A stretch of DNA of 28,706 nt from Erythrobacter sp. CCH5-A1. GTDB lineage: Bacteria; Pseudomonadota; Alphaproteobacteria; Sphingomonadales; Sphingomonadaceae. The notes beneath the pieces were generated by a model that worked only from the letters and a program-made list of their open reading frames with translations, was not told the DNA's origin and did no database searches. Of the stretch, positions 15,131 to 23,914 are shown piece after piece (position 1 is the first letter of the stretch; every line of letters begins with the position of its first letter). A program made the position numbers and the translations under genes. The stretch lies in NCBI RefSeq assembly GCF_001557115.1, contig NZ_LSKQ01000126.1, positions 1-28,706 on the forward strand, given 5' to 3'.

Positions 15131-18100
15131 ATGACCGGTATGCTTCGCTCGAGCGTCGCGGGCGCTGCCTTGGCGGCTGCCTGCGTGATCTGCGCGCCCG
15201 CCGCCCACGCGCAGCAGGCGGGGATCGAGATCACCGTCGTCGATGGCGATGGCGCACCGGTCGCAGGCGCCGAGGTGGTGGTCGCCAACCCCGCCATCGG
15301 CTTTGCCCGCACACTCGTCACCGACACGCGCGGGGTCGTCCGGCTGGACGGGGTGACCACCGGCGGGGCCTACGAGGTCTCCGTCCCCGCAGCCCCCGGG
15401 TTCGCCCCGCTCGCCGCGCAAGGCGTGGAGCTGCGCTCGAACTTCACCCGCTCGGTGATCCTCCAGCTACAGCCTGCTGTCGACGCCGGCATCGTGGTGA
15501 CCGCCGCGCGCGCGATCACCGGGCTCAACACGTCGAACGCCGAAATCTCCGCCTCGCTCGCCCGCGAGCAGCTGGTCGCGCTCCCCATCGAGGGCCGCGA
15601 TGTCATCGGCGCGCTGATCCGCCTGCCCAATGTCGTCCCCTCGACCGGGTTCTTCCCCGAGGCCCCATCCATTTCGATCAACGGCAGCAACGGCCTCGAC
15701 ACCAACTACCTGATCGACGGGCTCGATAATAACGAGAATTTTCTCGGCGGGATCAAATTCCCCGTGCCGCTGGGCTTCACCCGCGAAGTCACCGTGCTGG
15801 CGAACTCCTACTCCGCCGCCTACGGGCGCACGGCGAACGGCATAGTCAACTATACCACCCCCTCGGGCAGCAACGATTTTACGGGCGAGGTCTATGGCTT
15901 GGTTCGCCCCGGCAGGCCGCTGGATTCCCGGTCCCCCTTCCCGCGCCGCGACCTGTCGGGCAACCCCGTCGGCGAGAGTTTCGAACGCTACCAGGGCGGG
16001 TTTGCCGCAGGCGGCGCGCTGAAACGCGACACCACCTTCTTCTATGCCAATTACGAATACACCCGCGACCGCAACACGCAGATCGTGGACGCGCCGCAAT
16101 TGGGGATCGTCGATACCGTCACCGGCAACAACGAATTCCACCTTGCGTCCTTGCGGCTCGACCACCGCCTGACCGAAGATTGGGCGGTGTCCTTGCGCGG
16201 CAATGTCGGCCGCGTGACAATCGACCGCCCGGGCGGCGCGCTAGGCGGAGGCAATGCGACCTTCCCCTCGGCGGGATCGCGGCAGGACCGCTTCTCAACC
16301 CTGATCGCGGCGAGTGCGAGCTATTCCGGCGACGTCTGGAGCTATGACGGCGCCCTCCAATACAGCCGCTTCCGCTGGGATTACGGCGAGGCGACGGGCG
16401 CGCCCGGCCCGCAGGTGGTGGTGCGCGGCCCCTCGGGGCTCACGGCCGCCGTCGTGGGCAATCCGGGTTACGTCTTCGACAGTCTCGAGGAGACCTGGCA
16501 GACCACCCACCGCCTCGCCCGCGATTTCGGCGCGCACCGCTTGAGCGCGGGGGTCGACGTGATCGCCTCGGATTTCGCGCTGCTGGGCGGGGGAAATCCG
16601 AACGGCAATTACACTGTCGATCTGACCGCAGGCCAACTCGCCAGCCTGTCCTCGCGCGGTCTGGCGCTCACCGCGCAGGACGTGCTGGCGCTGAACCCCG
16701 CCGTGGCGAACTACGCGGTCGAACTGCGCCCGCAAAGCTTCGGCACCCCGCAGACGCTGGTCGCGCTCTATCTCGAAGATGCTTGGGAGTTGTCGCCGAA
16801 CCTCACCGCCACGCTTGGGGTGCGGTGGGACTACGACACCCTGACCCAGCGCGGCGCGGGTGACGGCGACACCGACAACATCGCCCCGCGCTTTGCCTTG
16901 AACTGGCAGCCCGACGCGCGCTCGTCGGTCCGGTTTGGGGCGGGGATCTTCACGGGCAAGCTTAGCTACGCCGTGATTTCCGACGCGCTCCAGCGGAACA
17001 CCACCTCGGCCGGGTTCCTCTCACAGCTGGCGCAGTTGCAGGCGCGCGGTGCGATCCCGGCGGGCGTCGACCTTAGGGACATCACCTTCGACGGCAACCT
17101 CACCGTGTCGCCCCCCTGCACCACCGTCGCCGCCTGCCCGACCCCGGCGCAGGTGCAGGCGCTGCGGGGCTCGGCGACGCTCGGCGAGGGGCGCATCCTC
17201 AGCCCCACCGGCTACGACAATCCGTGGAGCGTGCAGGTCAGCGGCGGCTATCAATATGCCGCCACGAGCACCCTCACCCTGTCGGTCGACGCGCTCTACA
17301 GCCGCTCGCACAACCTCGTCCGGCTGCGCGACCTCAATGCGCCCGCGCCCTTCACCCCCAACCTTGCAAACCTCACCGCGGCCAACATCGCGGCGCTGCG
17401 CGCCCTGCCCGACAACGCCGCGCGCTTCGCCCTTGCCCAGAGCCTCGGGCTGGTGCGCAGCCAAGCCGCCGCCGACGCCTCGCGCCCGATCCCGCTGGTG
17501 GCAGGCGGGGCGCGGCAGATCACTGTGTCCGAGACCGCAGGCGAGGCCGAATACCTCGCGCTGATCCTCCAGGCGATCAAGCTGCGGGGCGAAGACGATT
17601 ACGCCTTCCGCGTCAGCTACACCCTCTCGCGCCTCAGGAACGACACCGACGACATCAACTTCCGCGCCGCCAATTCCAACGACTTCGCGAGCGAATGGGG
17701 CCCTTCGGCCAATGACCGGCGGCACGTGATCTCGGCGGTGGGCTATCTCTACCCGCTCGACGGGTTGACCCTGACCGCGGCGGGCCTGTTCCAGTCGGGC
17801 CAGCCGGTCAATCTCGTCCCCGATGCGCGCATCTTCGGCACGCAGGACCTCAACGGCGACGGGGCGAGCTTCGGCGAGAATTACCTCGGCAATTCGGACC
17901 GCTATCCGGGCGAGCGGCGCAATTCGGCGCGCCTGCCGTGGTCGGCCACGGTGGATCTCGGCGTGCGCTATGCGCTCCCCGTCGCAGGCGGGCGGATAGA
18001 GGCGAGCGCTGATGTGTTCAATGTCTTCAACGCCAACAACCAGAGCGGCTTTGCCAACGCGGCGACGACCTCGAACCAGATCCAGTTCGGCGGCGGGGCG

Positions 18101-18166
18101 GATTTCGTGCAGAGGAACGCCGGCGCGCCGCGGCAATTCCAGTTCGGGCTCGCCTACAAGTTCTGA
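15131..18166 (+). CDS. TonB-dependent receptor with N-terminal carboxypeptidase-regulatory-like domain
   Basis: A 1011-residue outer-membrane active transporter driven by TonB/ExbBD. In order: a signal peptide (cleaved after AHA), an Ig-like carboxypeptidase-regulatory-like domain (about 25-110, ITVVDGDGAPVAGAEVVV), a TonB-box-like IVVTAAR, the plug (LPIEGRDVIGALIRLPNVVP, SINGSNGLDTNYLIDGLDNN, NSYSAAYGRTANGIVNYTTP) and a long beta-barrel ending in FQFGLAYKF with the terminal Phe. This resembles the OmpA-related/oligosaccharide type of receptor more than siderophore receptors. I use ATG 15131 because GAGGGG lies 10 bases upstream; ATG 15122 is possible. Placement after the acylase suggests a shared substrate. 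A weak hairpin (18212-18240) follows the stop. Confidence 0.93.
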   Translation: MTGMLRSSVAGAALAAACVICAPAAHAQQAGIEITVVDGDGAPVAGAEVVVANPAIGFARTLVTDTRGVVRLDGVTTGGAYEVSVPAAPGFAPLAAQGVELRSNFTRSVILQLQPAVDAGIVVTAARAITGLNTSNAEISASLAREQLVALPIEGRDVIGALIRLPNVVPSTGFFPEAPSISINGSNGLDTNYLIDGLDNNENFLGGIKFPVPLGFTREVTVLANSYSAAYGRTANGIVNYTTPSGSNDFTGEVYGLVRPGRPLDSRSPFPRRDLSGNPVGESFERYQGGFAAGGALKRDTTFFYANYEYTRDRNTQIVDAPQLGIVDTVTGNNEFHLASLRLDHRLTEDWAVSLRGNVGRVTIDRPGGALGGGNATFPSAGSRQDRFSTLIAASASYSGDVWSYDGALQYSRFRWDYGEATGAPGPQVVVRGPSGLTAAVVGNPGYVFDSLEETWQTTHRLARDFGAHRLSAGVDVIASDFALLGGGNPNGNYTVDLTAGQLASLSSRGLALTAQDVLALNPAVANYAVELRPQSFGTPQTLVALYLEDAWELSPNLTATLGVRWDYDTLTQRGAGDGDTDNIAPRFALNWQPDARSSVRFGAGIFTGKLSYAVISDALQRNTTSAGFLSQLAQLQARGAIPAGVDLRDITFDGNLTVSPPCTTVAACPTPAQVQALRGSATLGEGRILSPTGYDNPWSVQVSGGYQYAATSTLTLSVDALYSRSHNLVRLRDLNAPAPFTPNLANLTAANIAALRALPDNAARFALAQSLGLVRSQAAADASRPIPLVAGGARQITVSETAGEAEYLALILQAIKLRGEDDYAFRVSYTLSRLRNDTDDINFRAANSNDFASEWGPSANDRRHVISAVGYLYPLDGLTLTAAGLFQSGQPVNLVPDARIFGTQDLNGDGASFGENYLGNSDRYPGERRNSARLPWSATVDLGVRYALPVAGGRIEASADVFNVFNANNQSGFANAATTSNQIQFGGGADFVQRNAGAPRQFQFGLAYKF

Positions 18167-18211
18167 TCGGCCCTTGCAGCCAAGATGCTGAGGCACTTGC
18201 CCCGCCCCGAC

Positions 18212-18240
18212 ACCCGTTCGCCGTAAGGCGCCGCCCGGGT
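18212..18240 (+). terminator. Weak terminator-like hairpin after the TonB receptor
   Basis: ACCCG/CGGGT outer stem (18212-18216 with 18236-18240) and CGCC-GTAA-GGCG inner stem (18219-18230), with an internal loop and only a short TGTTG after it. Confidence 0.35.
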
Positions 18241-18329
18241 TGTTGACACCTTTCCCGCGCATGCTGTCGCCCGGACCCTGATCAAAGTGCCGCGCGGGAT
18301 GCGTGCACAGGGACAGGAGGCGCAATCTC

Positions 18330-20732
18330 GTGCAGGAACAGGCGATCGTCATTGCCTTTGTCGGGGCGCTGGGCATCGGTGCCCAGTGGCTTGCCTGGCG
18401 GACCAATCGTCCGGCCATCGTGCTGATGCTGGCGGCGGGCATCCTTGCCGGTCCCGTGCTCGGCATCTTCGATCCCGAACATGCTTTCGGGGAGCTGCTC
18501 GAGCCGATGGTGGCGATCGGCGTTGCGCTGGTGCTGTTCGAGGGCGGGCTCAGCCTCAATTTCCGCGAACTGCGCGAAACGAGCGGCGCGGTCTGGCGCA
18601 TGGCGACGGTCGGCGTGGTGCTCGCATGGGTGTTCGGGTCCGTGGCCGCGCATGCGATCGCCGGGCTGGTGTGGCCGGTCGCGATCCTGTTCGGCGGCAT
18701 CCTCGTGGTCACCGGCCCGACGGTGGTCATCCCGCTGCTGCGCCAGGCGACGGTGCAGAAGCGCCCGGCCTCGCTGCTCAAGTGGGAAGCGATCGTCAAC
18801 GACCCGACCGGGGCCCTGTGCGCGGTGATCGCCTACGAATACTTCCGGCTGACCGCAAACGGCGCGACCTGGATCGCGATTGTCCCGCCGATGCTGCTGG
18901 CGGCGGCGCTGGCGGCGGCGCTGGGCTATGGCGCCGCGCGGCTGATCGCCTGGGCCTATCCGCGCGGGGCGGTGCCTGAATATCTCAAGGTGCCGGTGCT
19001 GTTCGTCACGGTCATCACCCTGTTCGTGGGCACCAACCTCATCGAGCACGAGGCGGGGCTGATCGCGGTGACGGTGATGGGCATCGCGCTCGCCAACATG
19101 AACGTGCAGTCGATGCGCTCGATCCACCCGTTCAAGGAGACCGTGGCGATCCTCACGGTGTCGGGCATTTTCGTGGTGCTGTCGGCCTCGCTCAAGTGGT
19201 CGGATCTGGCCTACCTCAACTGGCGCTTCGGGCTGTTTCTGCTCGCGCTGCTGTTCGTGGTGCGGCCGCTGACAGTGCTGCTGACGCTGCTGGGAAGCGC
19301 GGTGCCGTGGAGAGAGCGGCTGTTCGTCGCGTGGATCGCGCCGCGCGGCATCGTGCTGGTGGCGATCAGCGGCCTGTTCGCGCTGCGCCTGTCGGAACTC
19401 GGCTACGAAGACGGCAACGTGCTGATCGGGCTGAGCTTCGCGGTGGTCATCACCACCGTGCTCGCGCATGGCTTCACCATCGACCTTGTCGCCCGCTGGC
19501 TCGGGCTGAAAGGCGAGACGCGCCCGGGCCTGCTGCTGGTGGGAAGCTCGCGCTGGAGCGTGGCGCTGGCCGAGATCATGAAGGAGCTCGGCACGCCGGT
19601 GATGGTTGTCGACCCGAGCTGGCAACGCCTCGCGCTCGCGCGCAACCGGGAGCTGCCGTTCTATCACGGCGAGATCCTCAACGAGGCGACCGAGCACAAT
19701 CTCGACCTGTCGCCGTTCCAGGCGCTGGTCGCCGCGACCGAGAACGAAGCGTACAACACCCTCGTGTGCAACGAGTTCGCGCACGAGGTCGGACGGGATT
19801 CGGTGTACCAGCTGGGCGCGCCCGGGGGCCATGACGATCGGCAGGCCCTGCCCGATACGCTGCGCGGAAGGGCGCTGTTCCAGTCGGGCTATGGCGTGAA
19901 CGAGATCAACGAGCGGCTCGACGGGGGTTGGCGGCTGCGCAAGACCCGCCTGTCCGACAGCTTCCGCTTCGACGATGCCAAGGATGCCCTGCCGGCCGCC
20001 TCCGACATGGTGCTGCTGCTCAAGTCGGACGGGCGCATGCAGTTCTTCACCCACGCGCGGCGGCCCGAGCCTGCGGCGGGCGATACCGTCATCAGCTTCG
20101 CTCCGCCCAAGGAGACGGCCGCCCCGCTGCGGGCGGTCGGGGCAGAGGGCGGGATGAAGGCCATGGCCGTGCTGCTGGCGCTGACCGCGCTGGCGGGGTG
20201 CGAGCGCCCGCAGCGCGAGGCCAGCGCGCCGCCCGCCCCGCCGCAGGTCAAGGCGACCTCGATCATCCGGCCCGACCTCCCGCAGCCCGCGCCGAACCCG
20301 AGCCCGAGCCCGACCCCCGCTCCGCCCAAGGCGGTGGTCCTGCGCTTCGAGGCAAATGGCAGCGACCTGCCCGAAGCCGCGCAGGACGCGTTGCGCGCGC
20401 TGCTGGCGAGTCCGCAATTCGCCGCCGGCGCGCGGATCACGGTCGCCGGGCACACCGACACGGCAGGCAGCGATACGGCCAACCTCGCCGTCGCGCGCAG
20501 GCGCGCCGACGTGGTGCGCAACTGGCTCGCGGCAAACGGGGTCGCGGCGGAGCGGATCGCGGTCATCGCTTTCGGCGAGCAGAACCCGGTCGCGCCCAAC
20601 GCCCTTCCCGATGGTCGCCCCAACGCGGAAGGGCGGCGCGCCAACCGCAGGGTCGAGGTCAGGCTGGTGGGGCCCGATGTGACCGGGCCGGCCGATCGTC
20701 AGCCGACGCTGGCCGAGGAACTGGGGGACTGA
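18330..20732 (+). CDS. CPA1-type cation/proton antiporter fused in frame to an OmpA-like domain
   Basis: An 800-residue reading frame. Residues 1 to about 395 are a Na+/H+ exchanger-type membrane domain (PF00999-like) with about 12 helices, LVLFEGGLSLNFREL and the ion-binding VNDPTGAL motif. Residues about 402-520 form a cytoplasmic TrkA-N-like nucleotide-binding domain (PGLLLVGSSRWSVALAEIM), and a RCK-like tail runs to about 608. The frame then continues without a stop into M609-KAMAVLLALTALAGC, a lipoprotein-type signal, a Pro-rich linker and an OmpA C-terminal domain. Start GTG 18330 has AGGAGG (18315-18320) 9 bases upstream; a GTG at 18303 is less likely. Antiporters of this type normally end near 600 residues. 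It is either a real fusion, or two genes sharing a frame after loss of a stop. It converges with otsA, 6 bp away. Confidence 0.88.
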   Translation: MQEQAIVIAFVGALGIGAQWLAWRTNRPAIVLMLAAGILAGPVLGIFDPEHAFGELLEPMVAIGVALVLFEGGLSLNFRELRETSGAVWRMATVGVVLAWVFGSVAAHAIAGLVWPVAILFGGILVVTGPTVVIPLLRQATVQKRPASLLKWEAIVNDPTGALCAVIAYEYFRLTANGATWIAIVPPMLLAAALAAALGYGAARLIAWAYPRGAVPEYLKVPVLFVTVITLFVGTNLIEHEAGLIAVTVMGIALANMNVQSMRSIHPFKETVAILTVSGIFVVLSASLKWSDLAYLNWRFGLFLLALLFVVRPLTVLLTLLGSAVPWRERLFVAWIAPRGIVLVAISGLFALRLSELGYEDGNVLIGLSFAVVITTVLAHGFTIDLVARWLGLKGETRPGLLLVGSSRWSVALAEIMKELGTPVMVVDPSWQRLALARNRELPFYHGEILNEATEHNLDLSPFQALVAATENEAYNTLVCNEFAHEVGRDSVYQLGAPGGHDDRQALPDTLRGRALFQSGYGVNEINERLDGGWRLRKTRLSDSFRFDDAKDALPAASDMVLLLKSDGRMQFFTHARRPEPAAGDTVISFAPPKETAAPLRAVGAEGGMKAMAVLLALTALAGCERPQREASAPPAPPQVKATSIIRPDLPQPAPNPSPSPTPAPPKAVVLRFEANGSDLPEAAQDALRALLASPQFAAGARITVAGHTDTAGSDTANLAVARRRADVVRNWLAANGVAAERIAVIAFGEQNPVAPNALPDGRPNAEGRRANRRVEVRLVGPDVTGPADRQPTLAEELGD
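20154..20732 (+). CDS. OmpA-family lipoprotein from an internal in-frame start
   Basis: This is the 3' part of the antiporter frame, which could be made as a separate 192-residue protein. ATG 20154 has GAGG (20145-20148) 5 bases upstream. It opens a lipoprotein signal MKAMAVLLALTALAGC, with the lipidated Cys at residue 16. A linker rich in Pro (PNPSPSPTPAPPKA) leads to an OmpA C-terminal, peptidoglycan-binding domain with AGHTDTAGSD, N-x-x-V-x-x-RRADVV and RRANRRVEVRL. The hydrophobic stretch of about 12 residues fits a lipoprotein signal better than a full membrane helix, which favours this product. Role: anchoring outer membrane or periplasmic components to the wall. Whether it is free, fused or both cannot be settled from sequence. 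Confidence 0.5.
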   Translation: MKAMAVLLALTALAGCERPQREASAPPAPPQVKATSIIRPDLPQPAPNPSPSPTPAPPKAVVLRFEANGSDLPEAAQDALRALLASPQFAAGARITVAGHTDTAGSDTANLAVARRRADVVRNWLAANGVAAERIAVIAFGEQNPVAPNALPDGRPNAEGRRANRRVEVRLVGPDVTGPADRQPTLAEELGD

Positions 20733-20738
20733 GCGCAG

Positions 20739-22133
20739 CTATCGCTCCGCTGCAAGGTCGTCGCAGAACGCCCGCGTCCAGGCCTGCACGCTATCCTCGC
20801 GGACCGTGCCGATCATCGCCGCGTAGCGCGCCTTGCGCTCGGCGAGCGGCATGTCGAGCGCGGCGCGGATCGCCTGCGAGATGTCGTCGGGGCTATAGGA
20901 ATTGACGAGCACCGCGCCCTGCTCGTCGGCGCCCAGCTGCTGCGCGGCACCTGCGAAGCGCGAGAGGATCAGCACACCCGGATCCTCGGGGTCCTGAGCG
21001 GCGACATATTCCTTCGCCACCAGGTTCATCCCGTCCCTCAGCGGGGTCACCAGCCCGATCTTGGCCGCGCGGAAAAAGCCGAACAGCTCGGCGTGCGAAT
21101 AGCCGCGGTTGACGTAGCGGATCGGCACCAGATCGACCTCGCTGCGCGCGCCGTTGATCTGCCCGGCCTTCTGTTCGAGCAGCGCGCGGATGTCCTGATA
21201 GCTCTTCACGTCCTCGCGGCTAGGCGGCGCGATCTGGATGTAGACGAGCTCGCGCACCCGTTCCGGGTGCTGGTCGAAGAAGCGGGCGATGCCGTCGATC
21301 CGTTCCGGCAGGCCCTTGGAGTAATCGAGCCGGTCGACCCCGATCATCGCGGTGCGATCGCGGGTGGAGGACAGCAGGCGCTGCTCGGCGATGCGCGCGT
21401 CCCCGGTCCTGCCCTGTGCCTGGAAGTGGTCCCAGTCGATCCCGATGGGGTAGGTGCGCGCGATCACAGTCTTGCCAGCAAAGCCGATCACCCCGCTGGC
21501 CTCGTCCACCTCGGCGCCCAGTTCCTCGCGGCAATAGTGAAGAAAGCTCCCGCGCCACTCCTCGCTCTGGAAGCCGATCAGATCATAGGCGAGCAGCGAG
21601 CGCACCAGCTCCTCGTGATTGGGGAGCGAGACGAACAGGCGCGTCGGCGGCCAGGGGATGTGGAGGAAGAAGCCGATGCGATTGGCAATGCCCCGCGCGC
21701 GCAGCTGCTCGCCGAGCGGCATGAGGTGGTAGTCATGCACCCAGACAAGATCCTCGGGCTCGATCAACGGCGTGACGCAATCGGCGAAATGCCGGTTGAC
21801 CCGCTCGTAGCCCTTGGCCGTCTCGGTCTCGTATTGCGTCAGGTCGAGCCGGTAGTGGAACAGCGGCCACAGCGTCGCGTTGGCATAGCCGTTGTAGTAA
21901 TCCTCGATGTCCTGGGGGGTGAGGTCGATGGTGGCGGTGGTCACGCCGTCCTCGCGGCGCAGCTGCATCGTGCCCGCGGCATCTTCGGCCTCCTGCCCCG
22001 ACCAGCCGAACCAGATCCCGCCATGATCCTTGAGCGCGGCGGTGAGCGCGCCGGCCAGCCCGCCCTGCGCCCCCGCGGCGCCGCGCGCATCGGGCGTGGC
22101 AACCCGGTTCGAGATGACGATCAGGCGGCTCAT
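20739..22133 (-). CDS. otsA: Alpha,alpha-trehalose-phosphate synthase (UDP-forming)
   Basis: A 464-residue GT20 glycosyltransferase that joins UDP-glucose and glucose-6-phosphate to trehalose-6-phosphate, the first step of osmoprotectant trehalose synthesis. Motifs are SNRVATPD at the N-terminus, LVWVHDYHLMPLGEQLR (about 127-142), FFLHIPWPP, GVDRLDYSKGLPERI (about 261), the RYVNRGYSHAEL region and DGMNLVAKEYVAAQ (about 366), as in the E. coli enzyme. I use ATG 22133, whose ATGA overlaps the stop of the GH15 gene, instead of an upstream in-frame start at 22217. It is the last gene of the mscS/GH15/otsA unit. No otsB phosphatase lies in the window. It converges with the antiporter gene with only 6 bp between stops. 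Confidence 0.96.
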   Translation of the reverse strand: MSRLIVISNRVATPDARGAAGAQGGLAGALTAALKDHGGIWFGWSGQEAEDAAGTMQLRREDGVTTATIDLTPQDIEDYYNGYANATLWPLFHYRLDLTQYETETAKGYERVNRHFADCVTPLIEPEDLVWVHDYHLMPLGEQLRARGIANRIGFFLHIPWPPTRLFVSLPNHEELVRSLLAYDLIGFQSEEWRGSFLHYCREELGAEVDEASGVIGFAGKTVIARTYPIGIDWDHFQAQGRTGDARIAEQRLLSSTRDRTAMIGVDRLDYSKGLPERIDGIARFFDQHPERVRELVYIQIAPPSREDVKSYQDIRALLEQKAGQINGARSEVDLVPIRYVNRGYSHAELFGFFRAAKIGLVTPLRDGMNLVAKEYVAAQDPEDPGVLILSRFAGAAQQLGADEQGAVLVNSYSPDDISQAIRAALDMPLAERKARYAAMIGTVREDSVQAWTRAFCDDLAAER

Positions 22134-23914
22134 CGCACATCCCTCCACGGCTTGGACAAGAGCCCTGCGCAGTTGATCACCCCGACCAGCGAATAGGTCT
22201 GCGGGAAGTTGCCCCACAGCTCGCCGGTCACGTAGTCCAGATCCTCGCTGAGCAGGCCCGAGGCGGTGCGATGGCTGAGCATCGTGGCGAACAGCCCGCG
22301 CGCCTCATCGCTGCGGCCGACGAGGTGGAGCGCCTCGATCTGCCAGAAGGTGCACACGTTGAAGGCGGTCTCGGGCATGCCGAAATCGTCCTCGGCAGCA
22401 TAGCGCAGCATGAAATCGCCGCGCCGCAGCTGCGTTTCGATGGCCGCGAAGGTGGTGAGGAAGCGCGGATTGTCGGGGGCGAGGAACCGCAATTCGATCA
22501 TTTGGAGCAGGCTCGCGTCGAGATAGCCGCTCTCGAAGCTCGCACCGTAATGCCCGCTGTCCGCGACCCAGGCCTCGCTTTCGATCCGCGCGCGGATCGC
22601 CTCGGCGCGTTCCCGCCACAGCTCTGCGCGGTCCGCCTTGCCGAGCCAATCGGCGGCCATCGCCAGCCGGTCGCACGCCGCCCAGCCCATCACCGCCGAA
22701 TAGGTGTGCACCTCCTTGCGGGTGCGGAACTCCCACAGCCCCGCGTCGGGCTGGTCGTGCATTGCCCACGCCATCTCGCCGACCTCCTCGAGGCTCGCGA
22801 AATCGCGCTCGTCGGCCATGCGCAGCAGGCGCTGGTCGATGAAGCCCTGCACCGTGGGCAGCACGATCTGCCCGTAGCAATCGTGCTGGACCTGGAGATA
22901 GGCGGCATTGCCGATCCGCACCGGCCCCATCCCGCGATATCCAGCGAGCGCCGGGGCAGCGGTCTCGTGCAATTCGGCATCCCCCATCACCGAATAGAGC
23001 GGCTGGATCTGCCCGCCCTTGGCCGCATCGACGATGTTCCTGAGGTAGGCGAGATACTTCTCCAGCACATCGAGCGCGCCCAGCCGGTTCAGCGCCTGCA
23101 CGGTGTAATAGGAATCCCGAATCCAGCAGTAGCGGTAGTCCCAGTTCCGCTGCGAATGGGGCGCTTCGGGGATCGAGGTGGTGAGCGCGGCGACGATCGC
23201 GCCGGTCTCCTCGTGCTGGCACAGCTTCAGGGTGATGGCGCAGCGGATCACCTCGGCCTGCCATTCGAAGGGCGTGGCAAGCCCCCGCACCCAGCGCTGC
23301 CAGTAGCCGCGCGTCGCCTGCTCCATCCGCCGCACCTCGCCGCGCAAGGGGCCGTCGAAGGGCTCGTCGGGGCCGAGGAAGAAGTGCAGGTCCTGCTCGA
23401 TGCGGAAGGGCCGCCCTTCGAGGATATAGCCGACCGGCGCATCGGTGGTGAGCCGCAGCGTCTCGGGCCCGAGCAGGTAGCGGATGTGATTGGTGCCCCG
23501 GGTCGTCTCGGCGGCGGCTGCGCCGTAATCGCGCATCGGCGTAAGCACCATGCGGATGCGCGGGCTACCGGCGACAGGCCGCACGATCCGGCCGATGGCG
23601 ACCGGGCGATACATCCGGCCCTTGCCCTCATGGCGCGGGCAGAAATCGAGCACCTCGACCGCGCTCCCGTCCTCGGCCTCCAGCCGGGTGAGGAGGATCG
23701 GCGTGTTGCGGATATACTCCTGCCGCGCGCTCACCTGCCCGACAAGATCGATGCGCCAGGTGCCCTTGTCGCGCTCCTCGCCATTCATCAGCGCGCAGAA
23801 CACCGGGTCGCCATCGACCCGCGGAATGCACGACCAGACGATCGCACCCTGCCGGTCGACAAGCGCGCTGATCTGGCAATTGCCGATCGGCCAGAGTTCG
23901 AGATCGGCGGTCAT
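22130..23914 (-). CDS. GH15 glycoside hydrolase (trehalase/glucoamylase-like)
   Basis: A 594-residue GH15 protein, an inverting alpha-glucosidase fold. The N-terminal beta-sandwich starts PIGNCQISALVDRQGAIVW. The (alpha/alpha)6 catalytic domain carries HSQRNWDYRYCWIRDSYYTV (about 252-270), GLWEFRTRKEVHTYSAVMGW (about 390, with the probable acid Glu) and PETAFNVCTFWQIEAL (about 515). Members beside otsA are commonly taken as trehalases, as in mycobacteria, so a role in trehalose breakdown is likely but not proven. ATG 23914 overlaps the mscS stop by ATGA, and its own stop overlaps otsA by ATGA, so all three are translationally coupled. The frame is open much further upstream (to 24934), but that stretch is the mscS gene. 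Confidence 0.92.
   Translation of the reverse strand: MTADLELWPIGNCQISALVDRQGAIVWSCIPRVDGDPVFCALMNGEERDKGTWRIDLVGQVSARQEYIRNTPILLTRLEAEDGSAVEVLDFCPRHEGKGRMYRPVAIGRIVRPVAGSPRIRMVLTPMRDYGAAAAETTRGTNHIRYLLGPETLRLTTDAPVGYILEGRPFRIEQDLHFFLGPDEPFDGPLRGEVRRMEQATRGYWQRWVRGLATPFEWQAEVIRCAITLKLCQHEETGAIVAALTTSIPEAPHSQRNWDYRYCWIRDSYYTVQALNRLGALDVLEKYLAYLRNIVDAAKGGQIQPLYSVMGDAELHETAAPALAGYRGMGPVRIGNAAYLQVQHDCYGQIVLPTVQGFIDQRLLRMADERDFASLEEVGEMAWAMHDQPDAGLWEFRTRKEVHTYSAVMGWAACDRLAMAADWLGKADRAELWRERAEAIRARIESEAWVADSGHYGASFESGYLDASLLQMIELRFLAPDNPRFLTTFAAIETQLRRGDFMLRYAAEDDFGMPETAFNVCTFWQIEALHLVGRSDEARGLFATMLSHRTASGLLSEDLDYVTGELWGNFPQTYSLVGVINCAGLLSKPWRDVR

Noticed and set aside
18243..18271. TTGACA at 18243 as promoter of the antiporter
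   Set aside because: No acceptable -10 at 16-18 bases; the downstream sequence is GC-rich.
20154..20157. ATGA at the antiporter/OmpA joint as an ordinary stop-start overlap
   Set aside because: The TGA lies in a different frame from the antiporter, which stays in frame with the OmpA part, so an ordinary overlap would need a frameshift for which there is no sign.
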